Source of the DNA: UBA668 sp031366885
Lineage (GTDB): Bacteria; Actinomycetota; Acidimicrobiia; Acidimicrobiales; Ilumatobacteraceae
Assembly (NCBI GenBank): GCA_031366885.1
Contig: JANLPB010000001.1
Span: 1 to 5,385 of the forward strand
DNA: 5,385 bases
Direction: 5' to 3'
In this document: positions 1 through 5,385 of the stretch, one piece after another
Layout: each line of letters opens with the position of its first letter
How positions within the stretch are numbered: position 1 is the first letter of the stretch
Notes under the pieces: generated by a model
The model's database searches: none
What the model was told of the DNA's origin: nothing
What the model saw: the letters and a program-made list of their open reading frames with translations, nothing else
Translations under genes and position numbers: made by a program

Positions 1-248
1 CAGTCGTTCGCGGCCTTCGCCCACACGAGTTGTAGGTACCCAATCGGGCGGTCGCGGCGCATGATCAGGTGCGGCCATACGTGCTCAGCAACCAGCGTGG
101 CGGGGTTCCAGTCGGCACGAATTCGGTCGAGCGTGTACACCTCGTCGCGGCCGTACACCCATTCGAGCACCCGCTCGTCGGTCAGCCACGGCAGCATTAC
201 TGCCGCATCGGCGTCAGTCAACGGTCGCAGCCACAACGACTCACGCAC
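1..248 (-). CDS. GNAT-family N-acetyltransferase, AAC(6')-like, N-terminal part (runs off left edge)
   Basis: Only the first 82 codons are present; the gene leaves the window at base 1. Read on the minus strand from GTG at 248, the protein begins VRESLWLRPLTDADAAVMLP and continues to a segment RRDRPIGYLQL (residues 64-74). This order (an LRPLT-type first strand, a WL-DERVLEWVYG helix region, then a PIGY strand) matches the N-terminal half of the acetyl-CoA-dependent GNAT fold, and most resembles aminoglycoside 6'-acetyltransferase / RimJ-like proteins. The acetyl-CoA-binding motif would lie outside the window, so activity cannot be judged. The start is chosen because the conserved first strand lies just after it; the next in-frame ATG (codon 18) would remove that strand. 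The GTG overlaps the uvrC stop by 8 bases, so translation is probably coupled to uvrC. Substrate is unknown; many chromosomal relatives do not act on aminoglycosides. Confidence 0.8.
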   Translation of the reverse strand, partial: MRESLWLRPLTDADAAVMLPWLTDERVLEWVYGRDEVYTLDRIRADWNPATLVAEHVWPHLIMRRDRPIGYLQLVWAKAAND

Positions 249-2121
249 GATGGAACTTCTCGTGGATTGCGACGGCCACCGCATCGGGCAGGAATGACAA
301 CGCTTGCAGGTCCTCCAACGAGGCCTTCTTCACCGCGTTCACGCCGCCCATGGCCTGCGTCAGCTTCTTCTTGCGAGCCTCACCCAGACCGGCGATGCCG
401 TCGAGCGAGGACGTCGTCATCCGTTTTCCGCGCAACTCCCGATGGAACGTGTTCGCGAAACGGTGCGCCTCGTCACGGATGCGCTGCAACATGAAGAGCG
501 CATCGCCACCGCGAGGAACCTCAATGGGCTCGCTGCGACCAGGCACGTACACCTCCTCGAACCGTTTGGCGAGCGAAGCGATCGGAATCTCGTCCTGTAG
601 ACCAAGTGCGCGCACGACTCGTTCGGCGACGGCCAACTGACCCTTGCCACCGTCGACCAGCAGTAGTTGCGGCGGGTAGGCGAACTTGCGAGGACGACGA
701 CGTTCGCCGTCGATCAGTTCCTCATCCAGCGGTTGGTCGCGTTCGTTGAGGTAGGCCTGTAACCGACGAGTCAAAACCTCCTCCATCGCGGCGTAGTCGT
801 CGTTGCCCGGAACGTGCACCTTGAAGCGGCGGTACTCGCGCTTGTTGGGAAGGCCGTCCTCTAGGACCACCATCGACCCGACGTAGTCCGTGCCCTGCAG
901 ATGCGCCATGTCGTAGCACTCGATTCGCAAGGGGGCTTCGGGCAGCGCAAGGAGGTCCTGCAACTCGGTGATGGCTCGGCTGCGGGCGTTGTGGTCGCCG
1001 GCGCGCCGCATGCGGTGGCGCATGAACTCTTCCTTCGCGTTGCGCGTCACGGTCTCGTGCAGTTCGCGCTTGTCGCCGCGCTGCGCGACGCGTATCTGCA
1101 CGCGACTGCCACGGAGATGCGTCAGCCACTCCTCGTACGTGGCGCTGTCCTCGGGTTCCACTGGCACGAGCACCTGCTTGGGCACTCCCGCCGGTGGGTC
1201 GTCACCATAGAGCGCTTCCAGAATGCGATCGACCAGTCCCCCGGGCGTCAGCTCCTCAACCTTGTCGAGCACGAAACCCTTGCGGCCGACGACGCGTCCC
1301 TTGCGCACAAAAAAGACCTGGACGGCGGCCTCCAACTCGTCGTCGGCAATCCCGATCAGATCGATGTCTTCGCTGCGTTCGCCGACCATCTGCTGCTTCT
1401 CGATGGCACGGCGAACCGCCATCAATCGGTCGCGCAGTCGAGCCGCGCGCTCGTACTCCAGGTCGTTGGCAGCCCCAGTCATTTCTCGCTCGAGACGCTT
1501 CACAATGTCGTCGGTGTCGCCATCGAGGAAGTCGCAGAGTTCCTGCACCAACTGGCGGTACGCACTCTCGTCGATCTCGCCGACGCACGGCCCGCTGCAC
1601 TTCTCAATATGGAACAGCAGGCATGGCCGTCCGAGGCGTTGGTGCTCGTTGAACTTGCCAGGGCTGCAGGTTCGAATGGGGAAGCTCCGCAGCAGCAGGT
1701 CGAGCGTGTCCCGAATGGCATATGCGTGCGCGTAGGGGCCGAAGTAGCGCGTGCCCTTGCGTTTACGGCCGCGCATCACCAGCGCTCGCGGAAACTGCTC
1801 GTCCAGCGTCACGGCCAAAAACGGGTAGCTCTTGTCGTCTCGCAAGCGCACGTTGAATCGAGGGTGGTGCTGCTTGATGAGGCTGTGCTCGAGCATCAGC
1901 GCCTCGACTTCGTTGCGCACTTCAATCCACTCGACAGAGGTGGCGGTGGCCACCATCTGAGCGGTGCGCGGGTGCATGTTGCGCGGGTCTTGGAAGTAGT
2001 TGGAGAGCCGCTGACGCAAGCGGGAGGCCTTGCCCACGTAAATGACGCGGCCGTCCTTGTCTTTGAACTGATAGGACCCCGGTGTCTCGGGAATCGTGCC
2101 GGCGGGCGGGCGCGTGACCAT
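241..2121 (-). CDS. uvrC: Excinuclease ABC subunit UvrC
   Basis: UvrC is the nuclease of nucleotide excision repair; it binds the UvrB-DNA complex and cuts both sides of a lesion. The 626-residue protein is full length. Residues 12-90 form the GIY-YIG domain (GSYQF 15-19, VIYVG 26-30; by family analogy Y28, R38, E78 and N90 are catalytic) for the 3' cut. Four cysteines, C152, C167, C175 and C179, match the spacing type of the iron-sulfur site reported in E. coli UvrC. A UVR helix pair (about 204-240) should bind UvrB. The RNase H-like domain for the 5' cut keeps D404 (ECYDMAH), D490 (LLLVDGGKGQ) and H553 (DEAHRFA). A helix-hairpin-helix pair occupies about 570-624. ATG at 2121 is preferred: the same frame runs back to a TTG at 2211, but those 30 extra residues lie outside the GIY-YIG domain and would overlap the divergent gene. 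It probably leads the transcript that includes the GNAT gene. Confidence 0.97.
   Translation of the reverse strand: MVTRPPAGTIPETPGSYQFKDKDGRVIYVGKASRLRQRLSNYFQDPRNMHPRTAQMVATATSVEWIEVRNEVEALMLEHSLIKQHHPRFNVRLRDDKSYPFLAVTLDEQFPRALVMRGRKRKGTRYFGPYAHAYAIRDTLDLLLRSFPIRTCSPGKFNEHQRLGRPCLLFHIEKCSGPCVGEIDESAYRQLVQELCDFLDGDTDDIVKRLEREMTGAANDLEYERAARLRDRLMAVRRAIEKQQMVGERSEDIDLIGIADDELEAAVQVFFVRKGRVVGRKGFVLDKVEELTPGGLVDRILEALYGDDPPAGVPKQVLVPVEPEDSATYEEWLTHLRGSRVQIRVAQRGDKRELHETVTRNAKEEFMRHRMRRAGDHNARSRAITELQDLLALPEAPLRIECYDMAHLQGTDYVGSMVVLEDGLPNKREYRRFKVHVPGNDDYAAMEEVLTRRLQAYLNERDQPLDEELIDGERRRPRKFAYPPQLLLVDGGKGQLAVAERVVRALGLQDEIPIASLAKRFEEVYVPGRSEPIEVPRGGDALFMLQRIRDEAHRFANTFHRELRGKRMTTSSLDGIAGLGEARKKKLTQAMGGVNAVKKASLEDLQALSFLPDAVAVAIHEKFHRA
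256..261 (-). promoter_or_regulatory. Candidate ribosome binding site for the GNAT gene
   Basis: On the minus strand GAGAAG lies inside the end of uvrC, 7 bases before the GTG at 248. It is a partial match to AGGAGG and supports the GTG start. The match is imperfect, and coupling by ribosomes terminating at the uvrC stop would also serve. Confidence 0.4.
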
Positions 2122-2128
2122 CACGACG

Positions 2129-2134
2129 ACTCTA
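2129..2134 (-). promoter_or_regulatory. Candidate -10 element for uvrC (leaderless)
   Basis: On the minus strand TAGAGT fits the actinobacterial TANNNT -10 pattern and ends 7 bases before the uvrC ATG at 2121, so transcription could begin at or next to the start codon. No convincing -35 element is visible. The AGAG inside it could instead act as a weak ribosome binding site, so the assignment is tentative. Confidence 0.35.
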
Positions 2135-2141
2135 CGGGCAA

Positions 2142-2156
2142 GCGACAGGGTGTCGC
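2142..2156. promoter_or_regulatory. Dyad between divergent promoters, possible operator
   Basis: GCGACA and TGTCGC form a perfect 6-bp inverted repeat around a GGG spacer. It sits close to the middle of the 50-bp gap between uvrC and the divergent rhomboid-like gene, between the two candidate -10 elements and over their expected -35 regions. A regulator bound here could affect both genes. It does not resemble a LexA box. A 6-bp dyad in GC-rich DNA can arise by chance. Confidence 0.3.
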
Positions 2157-2159
2157 GGA

Positions 2160-2165
2160 TAGGGT
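2160..2165 (+). promoter_or_regulatory. Candidate -10 element for the rhomboid-like gene (leaderless)
   Basis: TAGGGT fits TANNNT and ends 6 bases before the GTG at 2172, the spacing expected when transcription starts on the start codon. The alternative reading is that AGGG, 7 bases before the GTG, is a ribosome binding site of a longer transcript; sequence alone cannot separate these. No clear -35 element is seen. Confidence 0.35.
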
Positions 2166-2171
2166 TGCAAC

Positions 2172-3035
2172 GTGCCCGGTCGTTACCAATTCTCGCTTCC
2201 TGAACGCCCAACCCGCGACGGGTGGTTCAAGGTCGGGCAGGTCGACGTCACCACCACGGCCCTTCTGGTGGGCCTGGGCATCATCTCCATGTTTGTCTAC
2301 GCGATCAAGCGCGATCTGCTGCTGAAGCTCGCATTTCTGGGGCCACTGGTGCGCAACGGCGAAGTCTGGCGCCTGGTCACCTGGCCGACGGTCAACCCGC
2401 CGACTGAAATTTGGGTGGTGCTCACCCTGGCATTCTTCTGGTTCGTCGGGCACAGAATTGAAGACTCCATCGGACGTCGTCGGTTCACCACCCTGATAGC
2501 GCTGATGACGGTCGTTCCGGCGGCATTGGTCTCGCTGGTGCAGTTCGAAGCGGTGTCCTACGCGTTCGGTCTCGGCATTCTGGGGATCGGGCTGCTGGTC
2601 ATCTTTGCGTTGGACAACCCGGGGGCGATGTTCTTCTTCGGAATTCCGGCGTGGGCCATCGCAGGCGTGTACGTCGGAATCGACGTGCTTCGTTACCTCG
2701 GCGACCGCCGCTTCGAGACGCTCTTTCTCGAGTTGGGTGTCATCGTGGTCGGCCTCGTTGCTGCCCGCCAGTACGGGCTGGTCAGCAATCTGGAGTTCAT
2801 TCCCAAGGTCGGCGGCGGCAAGTCGGCGAGGAAGACTGTCCGGGCAACGAAACGCCAAGGTGGTGCCACCGTGGTGGCGGGTCCGTGGCCGGTCGCTGAT
2901 ACTGGTCACTCGGCGATCGATCAGTTGGAGCTGGACGGTCTGCTCGACAAGATCAGCGCGCACGGCATGGACTCGCTCTCGCGCACTGAGAAGGCACGTC
3001 TCAACGAGCTCAGCAAGAAGCTCCGCGGCCGCTAG
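2172..3035 (+). CDS. Rhomboid-like membrane protein, probably non-catalytic, with C-terminal DUF6576-like tail
   Basis: The 287-residue protein has a soluble N-terminus (1-27), about six hydrophobic segments (roughly 28-46, 77-97, 104-122, 130-147, 152-170, 184-198) and a soluble C-terminus. Rhomboid-like features are the EVWRLVTWP loop after the first helix (W66-R67) and FWFVGHRIEDSIGRRRF (89-105), like the G-x-x-LE-x-x-x-G pattern of the second rhomboid helix. Where rhomboid proteases carry GxSG in helix 4, this protein has GILG (135-138), and the last helix has no histidine, so the Ser-His dyad is absent. It is therefore likely a pseudoprotease that binds membrane proteins rather than cutting them; that is inference. 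Residues about 255-285 (DGLLDKISAHGMDSLSRTEK onward) resemble the small DUF6576 domain found at the end of many rhomboid-family proteins. The linker 212-230 is basic. The start is GTG, following a 50-bp gap from uvrC. Partner and pathway are unknown. Confidence 0.8.
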   Translation: MPGRYQFSLPERPTRDGWFKVGQVDVTTTALLVGLGIISMFVYAIKRDLLLKLAFLGPLVRNGEVWRLVTWPTVNPPTEIWVVLTLAFFWFVGHRIEDSIGRRRFTTLIALMTVVPAALVSLVQFEAVSYAFGLGILGIGLLVIFALDNPGAMFFFGIPAWAIAGVYVGIDVLRYLGDRRFETLFLELGVIVVGLVAARQYGLVSNLEFIPKVGGGKSARKTVRATKRQGGATVVAGPWPVADTGHSAIDQLELDGLLDKISAHGMDSLSRTEKARLNELSKKLRGR

Positions 3036-3040
3036 TCACC

Positions 3041-3058
3041 CTCGAATCCCAATTCGAG
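3041..3058. repeat. 18-bp perfect dyad after the rhomboid-like gene: hairpin, or LexA-box look-alike
   Basis: CTCGAAT and ATTCGAG are perfect inverted arms around CCCA, starting 5 bases after the rhomboid-like stop codon. As RNA this gives a 7-bp stem with a 4-base loop and no U-run, so it would be at best a weak or factor-assisted terminator. As DNA the core TCGAAT-N4-ATTCGA differs by one base per half from the TCGAAC-N4-GTTCGA box of actinobacterial LexA. Its place at the 3' end of two converging genes argues against a promoter role. Confidence 0.6.
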
Positions 3059-3109
3059 TGCCACGGCGCCTGTCCGAGTGCCACGGCGCCATGCGAGTGG
3101 GTACGCGCC
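3055..3109. repeat. Short direct repeats, 16-bp unit at about 20-bp period
   Basis: CGAGTGCCACGGCGCC occurs exactly at 3055-3070 and again at 3075-3090, separated by TGTC. A degenerate third unit, CGAGTGGGTACGCGCC, occupies 3094-3109 and forms the left arm of the adjoining palindrome. An inverted copy with one mismatch lies at about 3156-3171. This is not a CRISPR array: the spacers are 3-4 bases and the units few. Confidence 0.8.
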
Positions 3110-3173
3110 CCCCGGGGGGCGCGTACCCCCGCGGTTCGCCCCGCTCACTCGTACTGGCGGCGTGGCACTCGGA
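3073..3173. repeat. Nested inverted-repeat element in the convergent gap; likely bidirectional terminator or REP/MITE-like element
   Basis: The outer arms 3073-3090 and 3156-3173 are inverted copies matching at 17 of 18 bases. Inside them CGAGTG (3094-3099) pairs with CACTCG (3146-3151), and inside that lies a 30-bp perfect palindrome. On either strand the RNA could fold into a long, very GC-rich multi-part hairpin. Lying between two converging genes, it could stop transcription from both sides; no U-tract follows either arm, so classic intrinsic termination is not clear. It could instead be one copy of a dispersed intergenic repeat. No coding capacity of its own is apparent. Confidence 0.7.
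3099..3128. repeat. 30-bp perfect palindrome without spacer
   Basis: The left arm GGGTACGCGCCCCCC is followed directly by its exact reverse complement GGGGGGCGCGTACCC. The centre is six C then six G (3108-3119). Fifteen perfectly paired bases with no spacer are far more than chance gives in so short a gap, so it is either functional or a mobile-repeat remnant. Confidence 0.85.
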
Positions 3174-3209
3174 CCCCGGGCTGCAACGCTGTTCGGGATC
3201 TGGGCAGCG

Positions 3210-4487
3210 CTACCCAAGGCCCACAGGGCGGGGACGAGTTCGCAGCGCGTGGGTGTACGCCACCACCAAGAGGCCCCCGGCCATGAGCGTTGCAGCGTTG
3301 GCGAGCATGTGATAACCCCACGCTTGCTTGACGAAGCCGGAGGCGAAGGCTGCCATTCCACCGCAAAAACTCATGGTGAGGTCGGCGGTGCCTTGCACTT
3401 CCACCCGAGTATTCGGCGGCACCGCACCAGTGAGAATGCTGCTGCCGGCAATCAGCCCGATGTTCCAACCAACACCCAACAAGAAGAGGCCGACGAAGAT
3501 CAGCGATGGCACGTAGCCCGCCACGACGGCGACAACGGTGCCCGCGGCCAGCACCACCGCACCCACCATCACCGCGCGTACTTGGCCGACGAAACCGACG
3601 AACCGACCGACGAACGGCGCAAATGCGTACATCCCCGCAATGTGGAGCGCAATCACATACGCCGACAGATCGGCATGGCCGTGGTCCTTCATGTGCGAGG
3701 GGGTCATCGTCATCACCGCCACCATCGCGGTTTGAGAGACGACCATCGCGACCAGACCGAGCGTGGCCAACTTGCTGCTGCGAATGACGGCCGACGAGAG
3801 CCGCACCTGCTTCAGCGGGCGAACTCGCTCGGCATGCGGGTCGAGTTGACCATTGACCGCCAACGGATCTGGGCGCAATCGCCGAGCAATGACGGCGAGC
3901 GCTACCAGAAGGAACAGTGCCGCAAAGAAGAAGGGTCCAATGAACGGATCGAGCCCCAGCGACGCTCCCACGCGCTTCTCCCACGGGGTCAGGATCGGCC
4001 CGAAGACTGCACCGAGGGTGCCGACCACCACCACGCTGGCGATGGCCTTCGCCCGATCGTGCTCATGCGCGAGGTCGGCAGCGACGTAGCGCCCCTGCAG
4101 GGTTGCGGCTTGAGCGCCACCGAACAGAACCATTCCGGCGAGAAACAATGGGAAGGAACGCAGCTGACCGCCGATGCCGGCGACCACGGCGCCGACCGAA
4201 CCCATCCCAAATGCGAACATCAGGCCCGGACGACGACCGTTGCGACGCATGAATGCAGAGAGCGGCACGGCCAGTAACGCCGAACCCAGAGTGAACGCGG
4301 CGGCACCGGAGCCGGCGAAACGGTCCTTGCCGTGCAACAGGTCTTTCGCCAGCAGCGCACCAACCGCGACCACCCCCGCAACGGCGGCTTGCCCCGGCAC
4401 CTGCGCAAGGCGCAACGTGACGAGGGTGCGGCGCTGCAGCACCGAGTGGTCTGAGGCAGCGTCGACCACCAGTGGAATGTCAGTCAC
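3210..4487 (-). CDS. Major facilitator superfamily transporter
   Basis: The 425-residue protein is close to the usual size of a 12-helix major facilitator permease. Hydrophobic stretches cover most of residues 25-200 and 240-412, split by a polar loop (about 202-238, RRLRPDPLAVNGQLDPHAER onward), as expected for two six-helix halves. The loop between helices 2 and 3 carries SAFMRRNGRRPGL (77-89), a degenerate MFS motif A. The second half has TPSHMKDHGHADLS (262-275) followed by ALHIAGMYAFAPFVGRFVGF, a pattern typical of actinobacterial MFS exporters. Substrate cannot be read from sequence; small-molecule or drug export is the usual guess. The start is GTG at 4487 with no ribosome binding site but a candidate -10 element close in front. 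The gene follows uvrA after 22 bases on the same strand, so read-through from uvrA is also possible, and it converges with the rhomboid-like gene across the repeat-rich gap. Confidence 0.88.
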   Translation of the reverse strand: MTDIPLVVDAASDHSVLQRRTLVTLRLAQVPGQAAVAGVVAVGALLAKDLLHGKDRFAGSGAAAFTLGSALLAVPLSAFMRRNGRRPGLMFAFGMGSVGAVVAGIGGQLRSFPLFLAGMVLFGGAQAATLQGRYVAADLAHEHDRAKAIASVVVVGTLGAVFGPILTPWEKRVGASLGLDPFIGPFFFAALFLLVALAVIARRLRPDPLAVNGQLDPHAERVRPLKQVRLSSAVIRSSKLATLGLVAMVVSQTAMVAVMTMTPSHMKDHGHADLSAYVIALHIAGMYAFAPFVGRFVGFVGQVRAVMVGAVVLAAGTVVAVVAGYVPSLIFVGLFLLGVGWNIGLIAGSSILTGAVPPNTRVEVQGTADLTMSFCGGMAAFASGFVKQAWGYHMLANAATLMAGGLLVVAYTHALRTRPRPVGLG

Positions 4488-4493
4488 AGGGTG

Positions 4494-4499
4494 ACGGTA
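4494..4499 (-). promoter_or_regulatory. Candidate extended -10 element for the MFS gene (leaderless)
   Basis: On the minus strand TACCGT fits TANNNT, is preceded directly by TGC (the TGn extended -10 motif), and ends 6 bases before the GTG at 4487. No purine-rich ribosome binding site precedes this GTG, which makes a leaderless start the better reading. The element lies in the 22-bp gap after the uvrA stop. Confidence 0.45.
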
Positions 4500-4509
4500 G
4501 CAACCGCGG

Positions 4510-5385
4510 TCAGCCGTCGAGGAGTGGTTTCAGGAAACGCCCGGTGTGGCTTCCGTCGACTCTGGCCACAGTCTCGGGACTGCCCTGTGCGACCACCAAG
4601 CCACCGCCGCTGCCGCCCTCTGGGCCGAGGTCGACAATCCAGTCGGCAGTCTTGATGACGTCGAGGTTGTGTTCGATGACCAGCACGGTGTTGCCCTGAT
4701 CGACCAATCGGGACAGCACGGTGAGCAGCCGTCGCACGTCTTCGAAGTGGAGGCCAGTGGTGGGCTCGTCGAGCAGGTAGATGGTATGACCGGTGTTTCG
4801 CTTGGCCAGTTCCGTGGCCAGTTTCACGCGCTGGGCCTCGCCACCCGACAGCGTTGGCGCCGATTGGCCGAGACGCACGTAACCCAGCCCGACGTCCATC
4901 AGTGTGCGCATGTAGCGGTGGATGGCCGGCTGATTGGCGAAGAAGTCGACCGCTTCGGCCACGGGCATGTCGAGAATTTCGGCGATGTTCTTGCCCTTGA
5001 ACTGGATGTCGAGCGTGTCGCGGTTGTAGCGAGCGCCCTTGCACACCTCGCAGGGCACGTACACGTCGGGCAGGAAGTGCATCTCGATCTTGATGGTGCC
5101 GTCGCCACTACACGCCTCGCACCGCCCGCCGGCGACGTTGAAGCTGAACCGACCGGGCATGTAGCCGCGCACCTTCGACTCGGCGGTAGTCGCGAACAAT
5201 TTGCGAATGTTGTCGAACACGCCCGTGTAGGTGGCGGGGTTGCTGCGCGGGGTGCGGCCGATCGGCGACTGATCGATGTCGATCACCTTGTCGAGATATT
5301 GCAGGCCGGTGATCTTGTCGTGCTTGCCCGCGAGCATGCGCGCGCCGTTGAGGGTACGCGCGGCGCTGGCGTAGAGCGTGTCGAT
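4510..5385 (-). CDS. uvrA: Excinuclease ABC subunit UvrA, C-terminal part (runs off right edge)
   Basis: UvrA is the dimeric ATPase that recognises damaged DNA, loads UvrB and then leaves. The window holds the last 291 codons; the reading frame is open to the right edge, so the 5' part is cut off there rather than missing. The fragment starts IDTLYASAARTLNGARM and includes DKVIDIDQSPIGRTPRSNPA (residues 31-50), a hallmark of the second ATPase half. The zinc module follows with C89, C92, C112 and C115. The second ABC signature LSGGE is at 179-183, Walker B with its catalytic pair (LLDEPTTGLH, D206-E207) at about 204-213, and the switch histidine H239 in VIEHNLDVIKTADWIVDLGP. The C-terminus GRFLKPLLDG is the normal family end, so the protein is not truncated on this side. 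The MFS gene follows 22 bases downstream. Confidence 0.98.
   Translation of the reverse strand: MDTLYASAARTLNGARMLAGKHDKITGLQYLDKVIDIDQSPIGRTPRSNPATYTGVFDNIRKLFATTAESKVRGYMPGRFSFNVAGGRCEACSGDGTIKIEMHFLPDVYVPCEVCKGARYNRDTLDIQFKGKNIAEILDMPVAEAVDFFANQPAIHRYMRTLMDVGLGYVRLGQSAPTLSGGEAQRVKLATELAKRNTGHTIYLLDEPTTGLHFEDVRRLLTVLSRLVDQGNTVLVIEHNLDVIKTADWIVDLGPEGGSGGGLVVAQGSPETVARVDGSHTGRFLKPLLDG

Noticed and set aside
69..494. Plus-strand open frame across the GNAT/uvrC junction
   Set aside because: Both strongly supported minus-strand genes cover it, and the translation is Arg/Ser/Pro-rich without recognisable motifs.
2122..2211. TTG-initiated 30-residue extension of UvrC
   Set aside because: The extra residues are outside the conserved GIY-YIG start, would overlap the divergent gene's first codons and remove the intergenic gap. 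ATG at 2121 has a better-placed candidate promoter.
901..2325. Long plus-strand open frame (474 codons) opposite uvrC
   Set aside because: It lies antisense to a clear, full-length uvrC and also overlaps the start of the rhomboid-like gene. Its translation shows no domain, and long antisense frames are common in GC-rich coding DNA.
2121..2963. Minus-strand open frame (280 codons) opposite the rhomboid-like gene
   Set aside because: The plus strand gives hydrophobic helices and a recognisable fold. The minus translation is a Gln/Asp/Arg-rich shadow with no recognisable motif.
3055..3109. Possible CRISPR array
   Set aside because: Only two exact 16-bp units with 3-4-base gaps and a degenerate third; no spacer-sized intervals and no cas genes nearby.
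3041..3173. Possible insertion sequence or transposon end
   Set aside because: There are inverted repeats but no transposase frame, and no target-site duplication could be recognised around them. A non-coding repeat or terminator fits better.
3078..4277. Long plus-strand open frame (399 codons) opposite the MFS gene
   Set aside because: It runs through the intergenic palindrome and antisense to a well-supported membrane transporter. The translation is rich in His, Arg and Glu with low complexity, as expected of a shadow frame.

Overview
The window reads as ordinary chromosomal DNA from a GC-rich actinobacterium. UvrA and UvrC look actinobacterial, three of the four visible gene starts are GTG, and several genes seem to start with little or no leader. 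A deep-branching group such as the Acidimicrobiia would fit, but that placement is inferred from general protein character only. Nothing here marks it as plasmid, phage or recently acquired DNA.

Layout from left to right: the 5' part of a GNAT acetyltransferase gene on the minus strand leaves the left edge and overlaps the end of uvrC by 8 bases; complete uvrC is on the minus strand; a 50-bp divergent gap carries candidate promoters for both neighbours and a small dyad; a plus-strand gene encodes a rhomboid-like membrane protein with no visible catalytic serine or histidine; a 175-bp convergent gap is packed with direct and inverted repeats; a minus-strand gene encodes a major facilitator transporter; and the 3' part of uvrA, also minus strand, leaves the right edge.

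Two of the three UvrABC nucleotide excision repair subunits are therefore encoded within about 5 kb: UvrA finds DNA damage (with UvrB, not in this window) and UvrC makes the two incisions. The transporter gene follows uvrA after only 22 bases but has its own candidate -10 element. The roles of the rhomboid-like protein and the transporter cannot be tied to repair from sequence alone.

The parts most worth a second look are the structured convergent gap (a 30-bp perfect palindrome inside a 17/18-matched inverted repeat, plus an 18-bp dyad resembling an actinobacterial LexA box), the rhomboid-like pseudoprotease, and the repeated placement of TANNNT elements 6-7 bases before start codons. No clearly new multi-gene system is visible.
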